Assembly (NCBI RefSeq): GCF_030272615.1 | Contig: NC_081406.1 | Span: 258,407,386 to 258,471,385 of the forward strand | Reading direction: 5' to 3' | From: Cryptomeria japonica | Taxonomy: Eukaryota > Streptophyta > Pinopsida > Cupressales > Cupressaceae | DNA: 64,000 nt | Part shown: piece by piece, positions 48,628 through 59,523 of the stretch | How positions within the stretch are numbered: position 1 is the stretch's first letter | How the letters are laid out: every line of letters starts with the position of its first letter | The notes under the pieces: model-generated | What the model saw: the letters and a program-made list of their open reading frames with translations, nothing else | Database searches by the model: none | Told to the model about the DNA's origin: nothing | Translations under genes and position numbers: made by a program

Positions 48628-49146
48628 TTGTTGATCCTAAGTTTCCATCATGTTATCCTACTCTCACTTCTTTTTGCAATCATAAACCTTTATCAATCAT
48701 CCACTTGTTCTGCACATCCTTTCCCTTCTGGCGATACATCATGGACCTTTAATGGATCTTCCTCGAGGGACTTTGTTATCAGGGATGCTAAAACTTCTTT
48801 AGGTGACATGCATATGAGCCTACGTAGTTCACACACTAGTAATTCTATCTCAGTTCCTTTATCAAGGAAGACAGTTACTCCAGCTACATATCTTTCAGTC
48901 AAGGAACATTGCAGCTACAATCACAAGATAAAGCATCGCACATTTGAAGTGGGTGACCTAGTTCTCAGAGAAAATCCTAAAAATCAGCAAGACAGAGAGA
49001 AGAAGGGCAAGTTCGAACCAAATTGGCTTGGTCCTTACATCATTACAACAACCTATGGATCCGGTGCATATCAGCTCTCAACCACAGAGGGTGAACCTTT
49101 GGAGGATCCTATCAACAACATGCACCTTTGCAGGTTTTACACATAG
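48628..49146 (+). pseudogene. Integrase C-terminal remnant (GPY type)
   Basis: The second half reads HRTFEVGDLVLRENP, then GKFEPNWLGPYIITT and PINNMHLCRFYT, the DNA-binding tail of Ty3/gypsy integrase. The first 95 or so residues (48628-48910) resemble nothing and have probably been fused by the deletion. No HHCC or DDE integrase core is present. It is not expected to be functional. Confidence 0.75.
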
Positions 49147-50870
49147 CTCTTCAGAGTATCCTCAAAAATACAAAAAAAAATTAAAAAAAAAATTAAAAAA
49201 ACAAAAAAATCATAAAACATAAAAAATCATACTTGGTGAAAACCTGGCAAACAAGCGCCTTGTGACACAAAAAATAATAATTTGAAAAATCAAAAAATAG
49301 TAAATCGAAAAAAAGTATTTCGTCCAACAGTGAAAACCACTTCGATGGCGCCCTGGGCAAGTACCATGGAGAAAATTGGATCACCAGTGCCATGTGTGGA
49401 GACATTGCTCCTCCCTCCTTCAGGATTTCATTTCATCATTTCACTTTGCACAGACTCACAACCTATCCATCCATAATAAACATACCCATTCCCATCATGA
49501 ATTGTTATTGATCTACCCAAGATTAGTTCGCCATTCATAATAATCCCTCCTTTTCACCCTTTCCATCCATAATAAATCAGCTCCTATCTGTGGCTAAGGA
49601 AAATCCTACATCTAGTGATGGGTGTGGAACTAAGAGCATCACACGTTCTGAGGAGTATAGTTTCTTCCAGTTTTCTTCAGTCTATCCGCACGCAATCCAC
49701 AATAAACCAATATTTGCATCACCAATCCGCAATAAAGTTTCATCTTCTTCGCAATAAAGTATCAGTTTCATGGATTCAGTCAGTTTCAGATGAGACACAA
49801 CAACAACGATAAGCTTCAACAAATCAAATCTTTCAACAGACTTAGACAACATTATGGTTTAGTGCTGTCTATCCTTTTGTGAAAGTAAACATTGTGACCA
49901 CAATCAAATAGACTTATACAAGTGACAAGAGACACTAAACTTGAGGACTATAGTGGATGTTGGTGTCGAGTCTTGATTTTTTTTTTTTTTAATCTTTTGG
50001 TGACATGTCTTTTAGATTTTCCAGGATGTCTCTGACTAGAGATTCTATCTCCAGGATGTCTTTGACTAGAAAGGCAAGGATGGGGTATCGTCACCTATTT
50101 TTCTTTGTTGTCTGTGGATTGTCTCTTAGTAATGTTGTGACTTGTCTAAGGATATGAGCACACTGAGAGTCTAGTATGAACTGGGGCACTCCTTGTTTGC
50201 AACTGCCTTATCTCCATGCAAATAGGTACAATGACTTTCTGGGTCAAACATATGCCTCGATTGTCATAACCTATTTTGCCATAATAAAGCTCAATGATGA
50301 TAATGCACAAGAAGCTCTTTCACTTTCATATCCTCTATCTTCCATCCCCGTTTATTGATTGACCTCCATCATCCTTCTTGAGTCCGTGTAGCCTGCTATC
50401 ACATGACTGAGTATAATGACACACCAAAAACATTTGCATTTTGTGTAGTTTGCACCTGCATTACCACTTATTAGCATTTCATACATACATATAGATATCA
50501 CAATTACATCACATCCTGCACACAACACATGTTAGCACATTTTACATTCTCATCATGTAAATAGTTCTTTGCATTATCATATTCATTTGCATTTCATACA
50601 TCCACAATGGCATATGCATAACATATAAAACATAAAAGAACAAAAATATGGCATTTCATCATGTACATATTTGCATCCATATCATAAGCATCACATAGAA
50701 ACATACATCACATAGGTACACATGCATATAGTTTCCGCAATGATGAATCATTTCATATATATATCAAAATCATAAATGTCATGATACAATGATGTCAAAA
50801 TATATATGGCTACAATCACCCAAAGGTGTCATCATACAAAATGGTACAAAAATGATACATAGGGAGACCT
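49147..50870. other. 3' non-coding region of the gypsy element
   Basis: A/T runs just after the integrase tail (49170-49320), then text without a convincing frame. A T-run lies near 49980-49990. Between 50460 and 50760 there are many cat/cata words. Nothing else is recognised. Confidence 0.5.
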
Positions 50871-50876
50871 CTAAGG

Positions 50877-52639
50877 CTATGATGAACTCCCTCCCTCAGA
50901 TCTGGCTAGCCTCAACAAAGTCTGAGCCCTGGAAGGACCCGCCCCAGGATCATCTCTCCTGCCCCCTCTATCTGGTGGTGGTGGAGAACCCATGAGCCCA
51001 CCACTCGATGCCTGTCTCTTGTCTCTCCCTCCAGTGGTCGTCATAGTCCGTGATGGTCTCTAGAAGCTCTTAGCCCGCTGATCTAGTGGCACCACTCCAT
51101 AGTACAGATCTTGCTAGTAGGCTATCTCCTCACCTGCCCACAGAACATAGGCATATCCGGCCCTTATGTCCTCTATTGCCTACCGCCTTTCCCTCGGTGT
51201 TGTCTCAGCCTTTGTATAGCGCTGAATAGCCTGGTCCCTCTCCCACTCAGTGTCCCTTAGTTGTCTCCTAAGTCTAGCTACATCCCTCTCCAAATCCTAG
51301 ATCTCATCTTCTTGTCCCTGGCAGATCTCTCTCAAGGATAGTAGCTCATCCTCCTCATCTCCTCCCTCCTCACCCTATCCCTATAGCTACTCCTGTGGCT
51401 GCTCATATCCTGCCCTCATCTCTAGTCCTGGATCTTGAAACACTCGTCTCAGTGGATCCCTATCTCCCTCTCGATCATAAGGAACTAAATCCCCATCAAT
51501 CAGTATCCACAGTATCCTATATACATCCTCTAAGGTGACTGTCATCTCACCCATCAACAAATGAAATGTGCAAGTCTCTGAGTGCCATCTCTCAGCTAGC
51601 GCAGTTAGCAATCCCATGTTCACTCAAAACTTAGGCACATACAAAATATATTGCAAGCTCATAGCCTCCACTGCTTCTCTCTCCTTGAGTGTCAACTCTG
51701 CTTGCAAACTCTGAGTCAAAGGGAATCTCTCCCGTGACTCCAGCATCGATAGGTCCTCCTACAGTTAAGCAAATCAACTGTGTCAGTCAAAGTGGAATTA
51801 CCTGTTCATCACAAAATGATTCTTTTTATCCTAGTGCTTATGGCACTCTATCCTAGTGGCACTCTCTGTTCATCACAAAGTGTTGCTTTTTATCCTAGTG
51901 GTACTCCCTGTTCATCACAAAGTACTGCTTCCTATCCTAGTGGTACTCCCTGTTCATCACAAAGTGCTGCATTTTGTCCTAGTAGTACTCCCTGTTCATC
52001 ACAAAGTGTTGCTTTGATCCTATCTTTTAGGGCATCTACTTGAGTGTATCCTCTTGAGTAGCTTATCCAATTGACAACGTATGTTCTATCACAGAATTGT
52101 CAATTCCAGCCTAATCCAATTGGCAACATATGCTCTATCATAGAATTTTCAATCTTTTTGGTACTCCCTGTTCATCACAAAGTGCCTTGTTCTATCCTAT
52201 CCTAGGGCCTTTTCTTGAGTGTATCCTCTTGAGTAGTTTCCTAATTGGAAACGTATGTTCTATCACATAATTGTCAATCCTAGCCCTATCTGCTATTCTG
52301 GTCTTCCCTAGAGGACCTTCTTGAGTGTATCCTCTCAACAACTTATCCAATAGACAACGCATTTTTATCATAGAACTGCCGATTCGACCTTGAAGACATA
52401 AACACGCAGTCATGACACAAACATGCCTAGCACCAACATAGACACACCTTAGCGTTTTCCCCCCGGCTTGACATTTTTCTAGACATACCTAAAGCGCACT
52501 TATTCCACTACCTAGCATGCATTTGTGACAACAATTAATGCGACAAAGTACAAGGAGGTTTTGTGGTACTTACCGGCTCTCCTGCATTTGTTGGCTTCTG
52601 AAATTGGTGAACGCAATCGAATCTGTGCACCAATGCCAT
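50877..52639 (-). pseudogene. Antisense plant-mobile-domain (PMD) ORF, two exons
   Basis: Exon 1 runs 52639-52574 (MALVHRFDCVHQFQKPTNAG then EP). A GTAAGT donor and a TGTAG acceptor remove 52573-51759. Exon 2 (51758-50877) joins in phase 0. It contains ERFPLTQSLQAELTLKERE and then NMGLLTALAERWHSETCTFH and MGEMTVTLEDVYRILW, the signature of the plant mobile (aminotransferase-like) domain. A Glu/Arg/Gln coiled coil (RDVARLRRQLRDTEWERDQA) and a Gly/Pro/Arg-rich tail follow. Eight internal stops (seven TAG, one TGA) all fit C-to-T change of CAG or CGA. PMD genes are known companions of plant transposons, and antisense extra ORFs are known in some plant gypsy lineages. What this one does is unknown. 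Confidence 0.7.
51790..52400. repeat. Two tandem repeat families inside the antisense intron
   Basis: From about 51790 to 52020 a unit of about 50 bp with ggtactccctgttcatcac repeats four to five times, and once more near 52160. From about 52030 to 52390 a unit of about 110-120 bp with gagtgtatcctct, tatccaattg, caacgtatg and ctatcacagaattgtcaat repeats three to four times. The plus-strand frame with repeated SGTPCSSQS is an artefact of the first family. Confidence 0.75.
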
Positions 52640-52965
52640 CACTGTTGACTGCTCTCTGCTATCTATGCACTCTAATCTCTTGGATGTGTGGATGAAAATG
52701 AGGATGTGTTCCCTCATAGTCTATCTTATAGACTTCCCTAGCCCTAGTCTCTCGCGTCAGTCTTCTTTATCCCGTGACTCTGTCACTCTATCCTATCTTG
52801 TCAGTCCATTCTAGCCTTTCTTTCTTATCGAGAGATTGTCTGCGATCTTTCCAAACATTTTCATCCAATCTCTCGAGGGGGCATATCATTCCCATCTTGG
52901 GGCAACTTTGTATCGGTTCATCTTATCTTCTTTGAAACAACGCGACAAGCTGCATTGTCTCAATC

Positions 52966-52975
52966 AGGGGCAAAA
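52966..52975 (+). promoter_or_regulatory. Polypurine tract of the gypsy element
   Basis: aggggcaaaa directly precedes the 3' LTR, the expected plus-strand priming site. The next element has the closely similar aaagaggggcaaca before its right LTR. Confidence 0.65.
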
Positions 52976-53766
52976 TGTAGACACCTAAAATTGTCCAGTC
53001 TAATTAAATAAATATCTTTATTTATTTAATTATTTTAGCCTAATTCTTCTATTAATTGAATAAATCTTTATTTATTTAATTAATTCATTTACCCTCTTCT
53101 AGCCTTATTTCTCATTTAAATAAATACATTTATTTATTTAAATTCCCCTTTTCCCAAATTAAATAAATACTTTTATTTATTTAATTGATCCCACTTCTTC
53201 TATTAATTAAATAAATCTTTGTTTATTTAATTAATTCATTAGCCTATTCTACCTATGACACATGTCAATCATCTCTTTTAATTCTTATTACACTACCTAC
53301 CCTCTAATCTTAGCTGACCATTTATCTTTTACACCTCTCAATCTTATCCCTCCATTTCTTATAGTGTCTTCTATATAAGGAGATGCTTCCTTCATTATCA
53401 AACCTAAGTAATCATTCTAATCATTCTATTCAACTAATCAGCTATTGAACCATGACTACTCTAGCATTCGAACTTTCATATGCAATCAAGCCTACTTGCA
53501 ACCACATTTCCATTCTTTGTTGAGCTCTTGTGCACACATAAAATCTGAGAGCAAATATATCAAACAAGATCAATGGAGATAGGAAGAATGGATATCCAAA
53601 CCCTATTAGACATGTGATGGTATAATCTTTGTGATTTCATTTGATTTGCATTGTCTTAGGTAATCTTCATATGTTATGGTGGATCTTTGTTGATTGTTAG
53701 GCTAGGGTTTGTGGTTGAATTCATTTAGCCTTTCAATATTGTTGTTTCCACTTTTCACCATAAATA
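52976..53766 (+). repeat. 3' LTR of the 12.2-kb gypsy element
   Basis: Starts TGTAGACACC like the left LTR. TATA-like ctatataagg at 53371-53380. It is followed by atgat (53767-53771), the right target duplication, then the resumed older LTR sequence. Confidence 0.85.
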
Positions 53767-53771
53767 ATGAT

Positions 53772-53853
53772 AATTGTACGTCAGCCTACAAGTGATTTTA
53801 CTTTGAGATCCCTATATAAGGCATCCCTCGTAATTCATTTCATCATCTCTTAT
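53772..53853 (+). other. Older LTR fragment between two elements
   Basis: Eighty-two bases, including ttactttgagatccctatat then aaggcatccctcg, that look like an LTR promoter. If joined to 41581 it continues the older DNA into which the 12.2-kb element inserted. The second element then starts at 53854, so two insertions hit the same old LTR. Confidence 0.4.
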
Positions 53854-55365
53854 TGTAGACGTATAAATCTGACCACCTTATTAAATAAATATTTAATATT
53901 TATTTAAACCCCATCCCCCTATTAATAAAATCTAATTAAATTAATTTCTTCATTTTCATCTACTTGATTAAATGAGTTACTCAATTTATTTAATTAAATT
54001 CATCTAAACCTTTTCTAGCCTTTAATTAAATAAATCACTTTATTTATTATTCCCCTTTCTTCCTTTTAATTAAATTTACATTTAATTAAGTTGACCCTTG
54101 CATATAAATAAATCTAATTTATTTTTAAAAATCCCCCCACTTGTATTTATGCAAGTTGTATCTATTTTAGTTGAAATAAAACATTTTATTTTAATTAAAA
54201 TTCTTTTTCTCCCACTTGCATTTTCCTACATCTCCAACTTGTCTCCTAAGCGTCTTCTAGAGCCTTCTAGATTCTTCTAAATTATCTTAATTGGCCTAAT
54301 CAACTCCTAAACATGTCCTTTTCCTAAGTTTGAGGAGGTCACTTCTCAGATTTGGAGGAAAGTCTTCTAAATGCATTTAAAGGTATATTTCTTCAACAAG
54401 ATAACTTGTTGAGTTCCCCCAAATTTGGAAGAGCTCTTACAAATTTGTACCCAAAGTCTTCCAAACCATTAATGGTTAATTCAACCTCCCTTCATGGTTA
54501 GAGACTTTCTCTCTAACTTAACCCTTATCTAACTCAAGGGTCTCATCAAACACTCATGGTTTTGACCCTAGTTGTCCTATCTAACCCTTGCACAAGATTA
54601 CCTCTTGGGTAAAATCTTTATCCAATGGATGACCCTAACCCAACCTTCACCCAACCTCCTAAGGTAATCTTCATGTCTTCTCGGGCATTTAATGCCTCTT
54701 GCATCTCCTCTCAAGCCACCTCTTGTTGACAATTGTCACCATTTCATTGGTGAAAATTGTAAACATGGATTGAGTAACTTACAATCCTAGCCCTTGTTGA
54801 GATTATTCAATCTCAACCCTCTATTTCCCTATTTTCCCTATAAATAGAGCTCTTATTCTTCATTCTCCATATCAATTTTTTATGCATCTACATTATAGTC
54901 TCATAACATTAAGCACATTATCTCTCTTTGATAGAATAACATTTTAGATCATTTTTTATAACATTATAATCTTAGATATATCGTGTTAATCTCATATCAT
55001 GTTAGATTCATTTTAGTATCATTTTCATATTAGTTTTAGCTTCATATCAATATCTTGCACCATATCATTATCTAGTTTCATATCTAGATCATTCACTAGG
55101 ATCATAGTTGCATCCATTTTGATTCTAGAATCATTTAAATCTCGTTCTCTAGGTTGTCATCTTGAAGATCAAGTGCTCTTCCAAGTGAGGGCCACCTTGA
55201 ATCTTAGAGATCTTTAGAGATAGAGGAGCATGAAACAATTTTAAAGAGTTTTGATTCATTAAATTGCTTTGTTTTGTTTTGATTTCTAACTCTAATGCAA
55301 TGTTTCATGTGTATGTTTGAAGTATTTTCTTCTCTTGCAGGCTAATACAACATTCCAAGCATACA
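53854..55365 (+). repeat. 5' LTR of the second element (~1.5 kb)
   Basis: Runs from TGTAGACGTATAAATC to CCAAGCATACA just before the primer site. TATA-like ctataaatag at 54838-54847. The first 430 bp match the right copy at 63558-64000 with scattered differences and an extra tttaattaattt-type variation. No gene inside. Confidence 0.8.
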
Positions 55366-55370
55366 TTGAT

Positions 55371-55388
55371 TGGCGCCCACTGTGGGGA
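55371..55388 (+). promoter_or_regulatory. Primer binding site of the second element
   Basis: tggcgcccactgtgggga, five bases after the LTR end, is the widely seen plant gypsy-type primer site. It supports Ty3/gypsy membership although no pol gene remains. Confidence 0.75.
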
Positions 55389-55474
55389 TGAATCCCATTT
55401 TTAGACATGTCTAACTTTTTTTCTGCAAGATGATCTACATGAATTTTTGAACATGCATTACCTCAGTTTAGCGC

Positions 55475-55680
55475 ATATGCACTTTCTTCTAGCGCATCTA
55501 TTCTTTTCTATAGCACATATATTTTGTTTTGTAGCGCATTTGTGACCTGTTTTGGCGCATATAAATAATTATGTGGCACATCTGCCACTTCTTTTAGCAC
55601 ATCTGACACTTCTTTTAGTGCATACAACACTTCTTGTAGAGCATACAATCTTTGTTTTAGCACATACAAAACAAAGAGCA
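55475..55680 (+). repeat. Short periodic motif agcgcat(a/c)tg
   Basis: About ten variants of tagcgcatctg(n)cacttctttt, including tagcacatctgacacttct, spaced about 22-30 bp. It lies at the start of the leader. It resembles in style, not in sequence, the periodic motif of the first element. Confidence 0.6.
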
Positions 55681-55854
55681 ATTTTTTTTAAAAATTTTTG
55701 TAATCGGTTAGAAAGTTAGGCTTGTCTATCCCACCATTAATCTTTAATGATTACTAACTAGTTTTGTGCAGGTTCTAACAGTGTTTTGTAGGTTCAAAAA
55801 GGAATTAGATTACTTCTTTCTTTCTTACTTTCTTTCTAAGTTACTGAAAAGAAC

Positions 55855-56150
55855 TCATTTTTCTCTTTTTGCAAAAGGTAAAAAGAACTACATTTTCATT
55901 TGGTGCAACTAAAAGAGACCTCATTCTCAGTTGGTGCTTAAAAAGAATCAAATGTTTCTTTCTTGCAAGGATAAAAAGAACAACAAATCTCACATTTTGA
56001 TTTTTTGCAAGATTAGGATCACACTTCTTTTTGGGCTCTAAAAAGAACCAACAAATTTTCATTTCTTGCAAAAGGCTAAAAAGAACAATCAACCTTTTTG
56101 TTGCAAGTAAAAAGAACAAGCCACCTTTGATTTTTGCAAAGCGGTTTACT
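55855..56150 (+). repeat. Degenerate repeats ttgcaaaaggtaaaaagaac
   Basis: Irregular units of about 35-50 bp with tt(c/t)ttgcaa(a/g) and taaaaagaac(a/c)a. The minus-strand 119-codon frame across them is an artefact of the repeat. Confidence 0.6.
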
Positions 56151-56419
56151 TTTTGTTGACCACACAATTTACTTTTGTTGATCAGGATTTGACTTTTCAA
56201 AGTTCAAAACAAATTGCTTTATGGGATTAAAATTAAACACCATGTTTGATTGGAGCAACATCTCCAATTAAGACTTAGAAACAATTGCTTGGAAGGATAA
56301 AAAGAACACTTGTATTTTGTGCCTCGAAAGTGGTAGGTATATGCTCTCCCCTTAATTGGGTGACCAAAAAGCCAAACCTAATCTTTTTATTCTTTCTATA
56401 CTTTCAAGCAATTAAATCC

Positions 56420-56960
56420 TTTACAGGGCCTGCCTTCCCAAAGCCTTGATAGGGCTAGTGAGAAGGGTACGACCCAAGTGGGAAATGACTTAATCGCCAA
56501 GTTTACCAACCCACTATAATCAAATGTGGAGGCTAATGAAAATCCCCTCCAACGGAAGTGTGTATTTGATAGCCTTCCCCTAGTATCCTTGTGATGCAAA
56601 AGGCCTTTGTTATAAAGGTTGGGAAGCCTCTTAATTGAGTTTATCATTTTCTGCGTCGAATGAAATCCTTACTACGAACCTTAGCAGTAGAAGCTTTGAA
56701 CCGAGTCAGTTGCCATACATTAGCAATATCATAGTGCAAGGGTGGGGAAGAATCCGTCTGCAAGATTACTCACCATATATCTCCCAAGATAACTACCCAA
56801 CTGTGAAGCAATTCACTATGGGTTAATTTATGGAAAAAGATAAAACAACGTGCGCCCTCTAGGGGGTGACAAGGTTGTTTGAGCTAACAGAGTATTAAGA
56901 CTAGTGGGCTATGATATTATTGATGACCTTTGAATAGAGTGTCTATCTGATGTGTCCTTT
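56420..56960 (+). repeat. Conserved leader block of the second element
   Basis: gggcctgccttcc, gagaagggtacgacccaagtg and cccactata match the blocks at 43.61 kb and 15.39 kb. Beyond about 56.55 kb the similarity fades. No gene. Confidence 0.55.
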
Positions 56961-57539
56961 ATTGTAAATCAAACCAGTGAAAACATTGGGGATTTAAAAA
57001 TATCCTCACAAAAACATACACTCAATGTTTAACATAGGGATGATCATTGTTTTCATGTGTGCTATGTCTTCTTGTTATGAACATTGAAATATCTTGTAAA
57101 TCAACCAATACAACAATCAATTCAAAACAAAGAGAAAAGAGAAACCTTAGAGAGAAAAGAGTTTCCAAATCCAACAAAGCACCTTTTTGAGGTGGTTATC
57201 AACTTTTCAACTATCTTTAGGAAAGATTTTCATCGAACAAAATTAGGGGAGTATCAAACCAGGTGATCAAGAGTTTATCATCCAACTATCTCAACAACAA
57301 CAATACCTAGCTAGGTATTCAAGTTACTCAAATCAAGTTTCCATATCGGGAGACTTTATCCATATCATTTGACGTGCTTTGTCATAGGGGCCTATCAAAC
57401 AAACCCTCTATTCAACTTAGTAAGCTTGAGTATCCAAAATAAAGTATCCATCAAGTCAACAACATCAACCTATCCAAACTAAAACTTTGATCACTCATGT
57501 GACCATCCCTTTTTGCTTGAAAAAAAAGAAGCTTATTCA

Positions 57540-58140
57540 AAGGAAATGAGTCCTAGCCTAAATCAAGATCAAGATATCATGGCTCTCCAATATAATCACT
57601 TTTTTTTTTCTATCAAAATCCCACCTATCAAGAATCTTATGATGATCCCCTAAGATTTTGGTATTCCATCCATGATGATCCCCTTTTATCTCAAGAGAAG
57701 AGTCTCATTCAATATCCACCTCCTAAGAAAGAACATGATATCTCTTCCATCTCCTTCACCAATCTAATTCAAAATCAAGAGAAAATCACAAACTCAAATG
57801 ATCCTACTCAAAGTCAAGATCAAGATCAAGGAATCCTTTAATCATCCAAATCCATTTTAGGTCCTTTCATTCCAAAGTTAAAATTTTCATCATCCAAATC
57901 CATTTTAGTTCCTTTCATTCCAAAGTCATGCTATTCATCATCCAAATCCATTTTAGGTCCTTTCATTCCAAAGTCAAACTCTTCATCCTCCAAATCCATT
58001 TTAGGTCTTTTCATTCCAAAGTCAAACTCTCCACCCCTTCCATCCATCTTGGGTCCTTACCTCCATCCATCCACCAATCCATCACCTCAAATGATCCATA
58101 AGAAAGATCAACAAAGGAACCATCTTTAAACTTCTTTCAA
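57540..58140 (+). pseudogene. Decayed Ser/Pro-rich frame with 45-bp repeats
   Basis: With one or two frameshifts the plus strand reads SYDDPLRFWYSIHDDPLLSQ, then PPPKKEHDISSISFTNLIQ. About five tandem 45-bp units (57842-58060) follow, each encoding variants of SSKSILGPFIPKSNS. It sits where gag should start, but no capsid or zinc-knuckle motif follows. It is probably the leftover N part of a gag-like protein. The reading frame has stops and cannot make a long product. Confidence 0.45.
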
Positions 58141-58149
58141 CCATCTATC

Positions 58150-59520
58150 TAAAGATCTTTCCAAAACTATTCTTCCATCATTTCCTTTATCTATTTTGGG
58201 TCCTTATGTCCCAAATTTCAATTTGCCTCCATCTCTTCATCACTTCTCGAGTTGTGTAGCAACACTCATCTTGAATACATTTCCATCTATCCTTGCACAA
58301 ATATTCAAACATTATATCTATTATCCAACACCTCTTTTCCATTCCTTCAATCCCTATCATTCAGTCCTTTGCATAAATCCTTCATCTGTGAAATAGGCAT
58401 TTGTGTCATTTTGTCACATGCTTGCCCATGCTCGAATCTCATGTTCAGTCCTTTACCTAGATATCTATTCATGAAATGCTTCAAAATCTAAGGTTGTTCC
58501 TCTTTAACATTTTCTTTTAGTTGGGATACACACTCAATCTAGAAAAGAACCACTTATCGTATCTTGGTACCAACATCTTTTGATTACTATATCTCTTACA
58601 CTTAATCAATTTCTCTAAATCATTGTGATCTCTTAGTTGAAGACATGGCTAGTGAAAAATCTAAAATCTTGCTTCAATGCCACTGTAATTATCAGACCCA
58701 TGTAATTCATCACTTACAAGCCAATACACGAAAAATAAAGAGGAAAAAAACAATATCAAATGATCAAAAGCATGAGCAAGAAAATAAATATCAGGAAAAT
58801 CAAAATGCAATGAAATACAATATCAAAATGCTTGGCTATGGGAATATGCAAATAACTCCATCGGGGCTATGGACACATGGCTGGCAATGGAGCAATATTT
58901 GTGAGATTACAACGATAACCTCATCAGGGCTATGGATGCTCGCTGGCATCGAGGCTCTATCTAGGACGCTTTTGAAGTCAAGGTAACTCATGTAGCTAGC
59001 CACATTGGATTCTAAAGATTACAATGATCATATGAGCCGAAATGAACCCACTTGCACACACATGGGTAATAAAAAACTAAATACCTTGATCCACTTTGAG
59101 ATTCTTCTTCCCTTTTGAGTATGCTTCCTAGTCACTAGATATGTTCAGTTGAATTTTTCTGAAAGTTTTAAGTGTGGGTTGGGTCTATATCTTTGAAAAG
59201 TTCAAGAACACTTATTCGGGTGGTGCTAGATGCTGTGACAATCTAACATATTGCCTTTTTGCAAATGGAAACCTCTATGCTTGGGGGCAAAGTTCATCCA
59301 CTCTATTCTTCCTACCATATCTCTCATTATTCTTCCTTTGATATCCATTACCCTATCTAAATTCATCATTATCTACGATCTTGCTTCACTTTATCCATAC
59401 CATCTATCCTATCTATTCAGTGCTTCTATCATCTAGTGTTATCTGCGATCTTGCTTCACTTTATTCATACCATATATCATATCTATTCATTGCTTCCATC
59501 ATACAATGCTATCTATGATC
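58150..59520. other. Non-coding interior of the second element
   Basis: Small frames here (for example 58645-58986) show no known motif. A repeated phrase (c)catcggggctatgga / tcatcagggctatgga occurs near 58858 and 58920. From 59.25 to 59.52 kb a unit with gatcttgcttcactttatcc and ataccatctatc repeats about three times and resumes at 60.66 kb beyond an insertion. Confidence 0.4.
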
Positions 59521-59523
59521 TTG

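Larger units (their letters stand above)
41582..53766 (+). mobile_element. Ty3/gypsy-type LTR element, internally deleted, 12.2 kb
   Basis: Boundaries are the direct LTRs at 41582-42390 and 52976-53766 and a 5-bp duplication atgat at 41577-41581 and 53767-53771. The order is LTR, primer site, long leader, gag, retropepsin, integrase C-terminal block, 3.8-kb 3' region with an antisense gene, polypurine tract, LTR. Reverse transcriptase, RNase H and the integrase core are absent, so it can move only with enzymes from another element. The two LTRs differ by scattered substitutions and a few short indels, so it is not a very recent insertion. If the LTRs end as placed, the 3' ends read ATG/ATA rather than the usual CA. 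Confidence 0.8.

Noticed and set aside
51780-52043. Plus-strand frame with repeated SGTPCSSQS, looking like a secreted repeat protein
   Set aside because: Encoded by a ~50-bp tandem repeat lying inside the intron of the antisense PMD gene.
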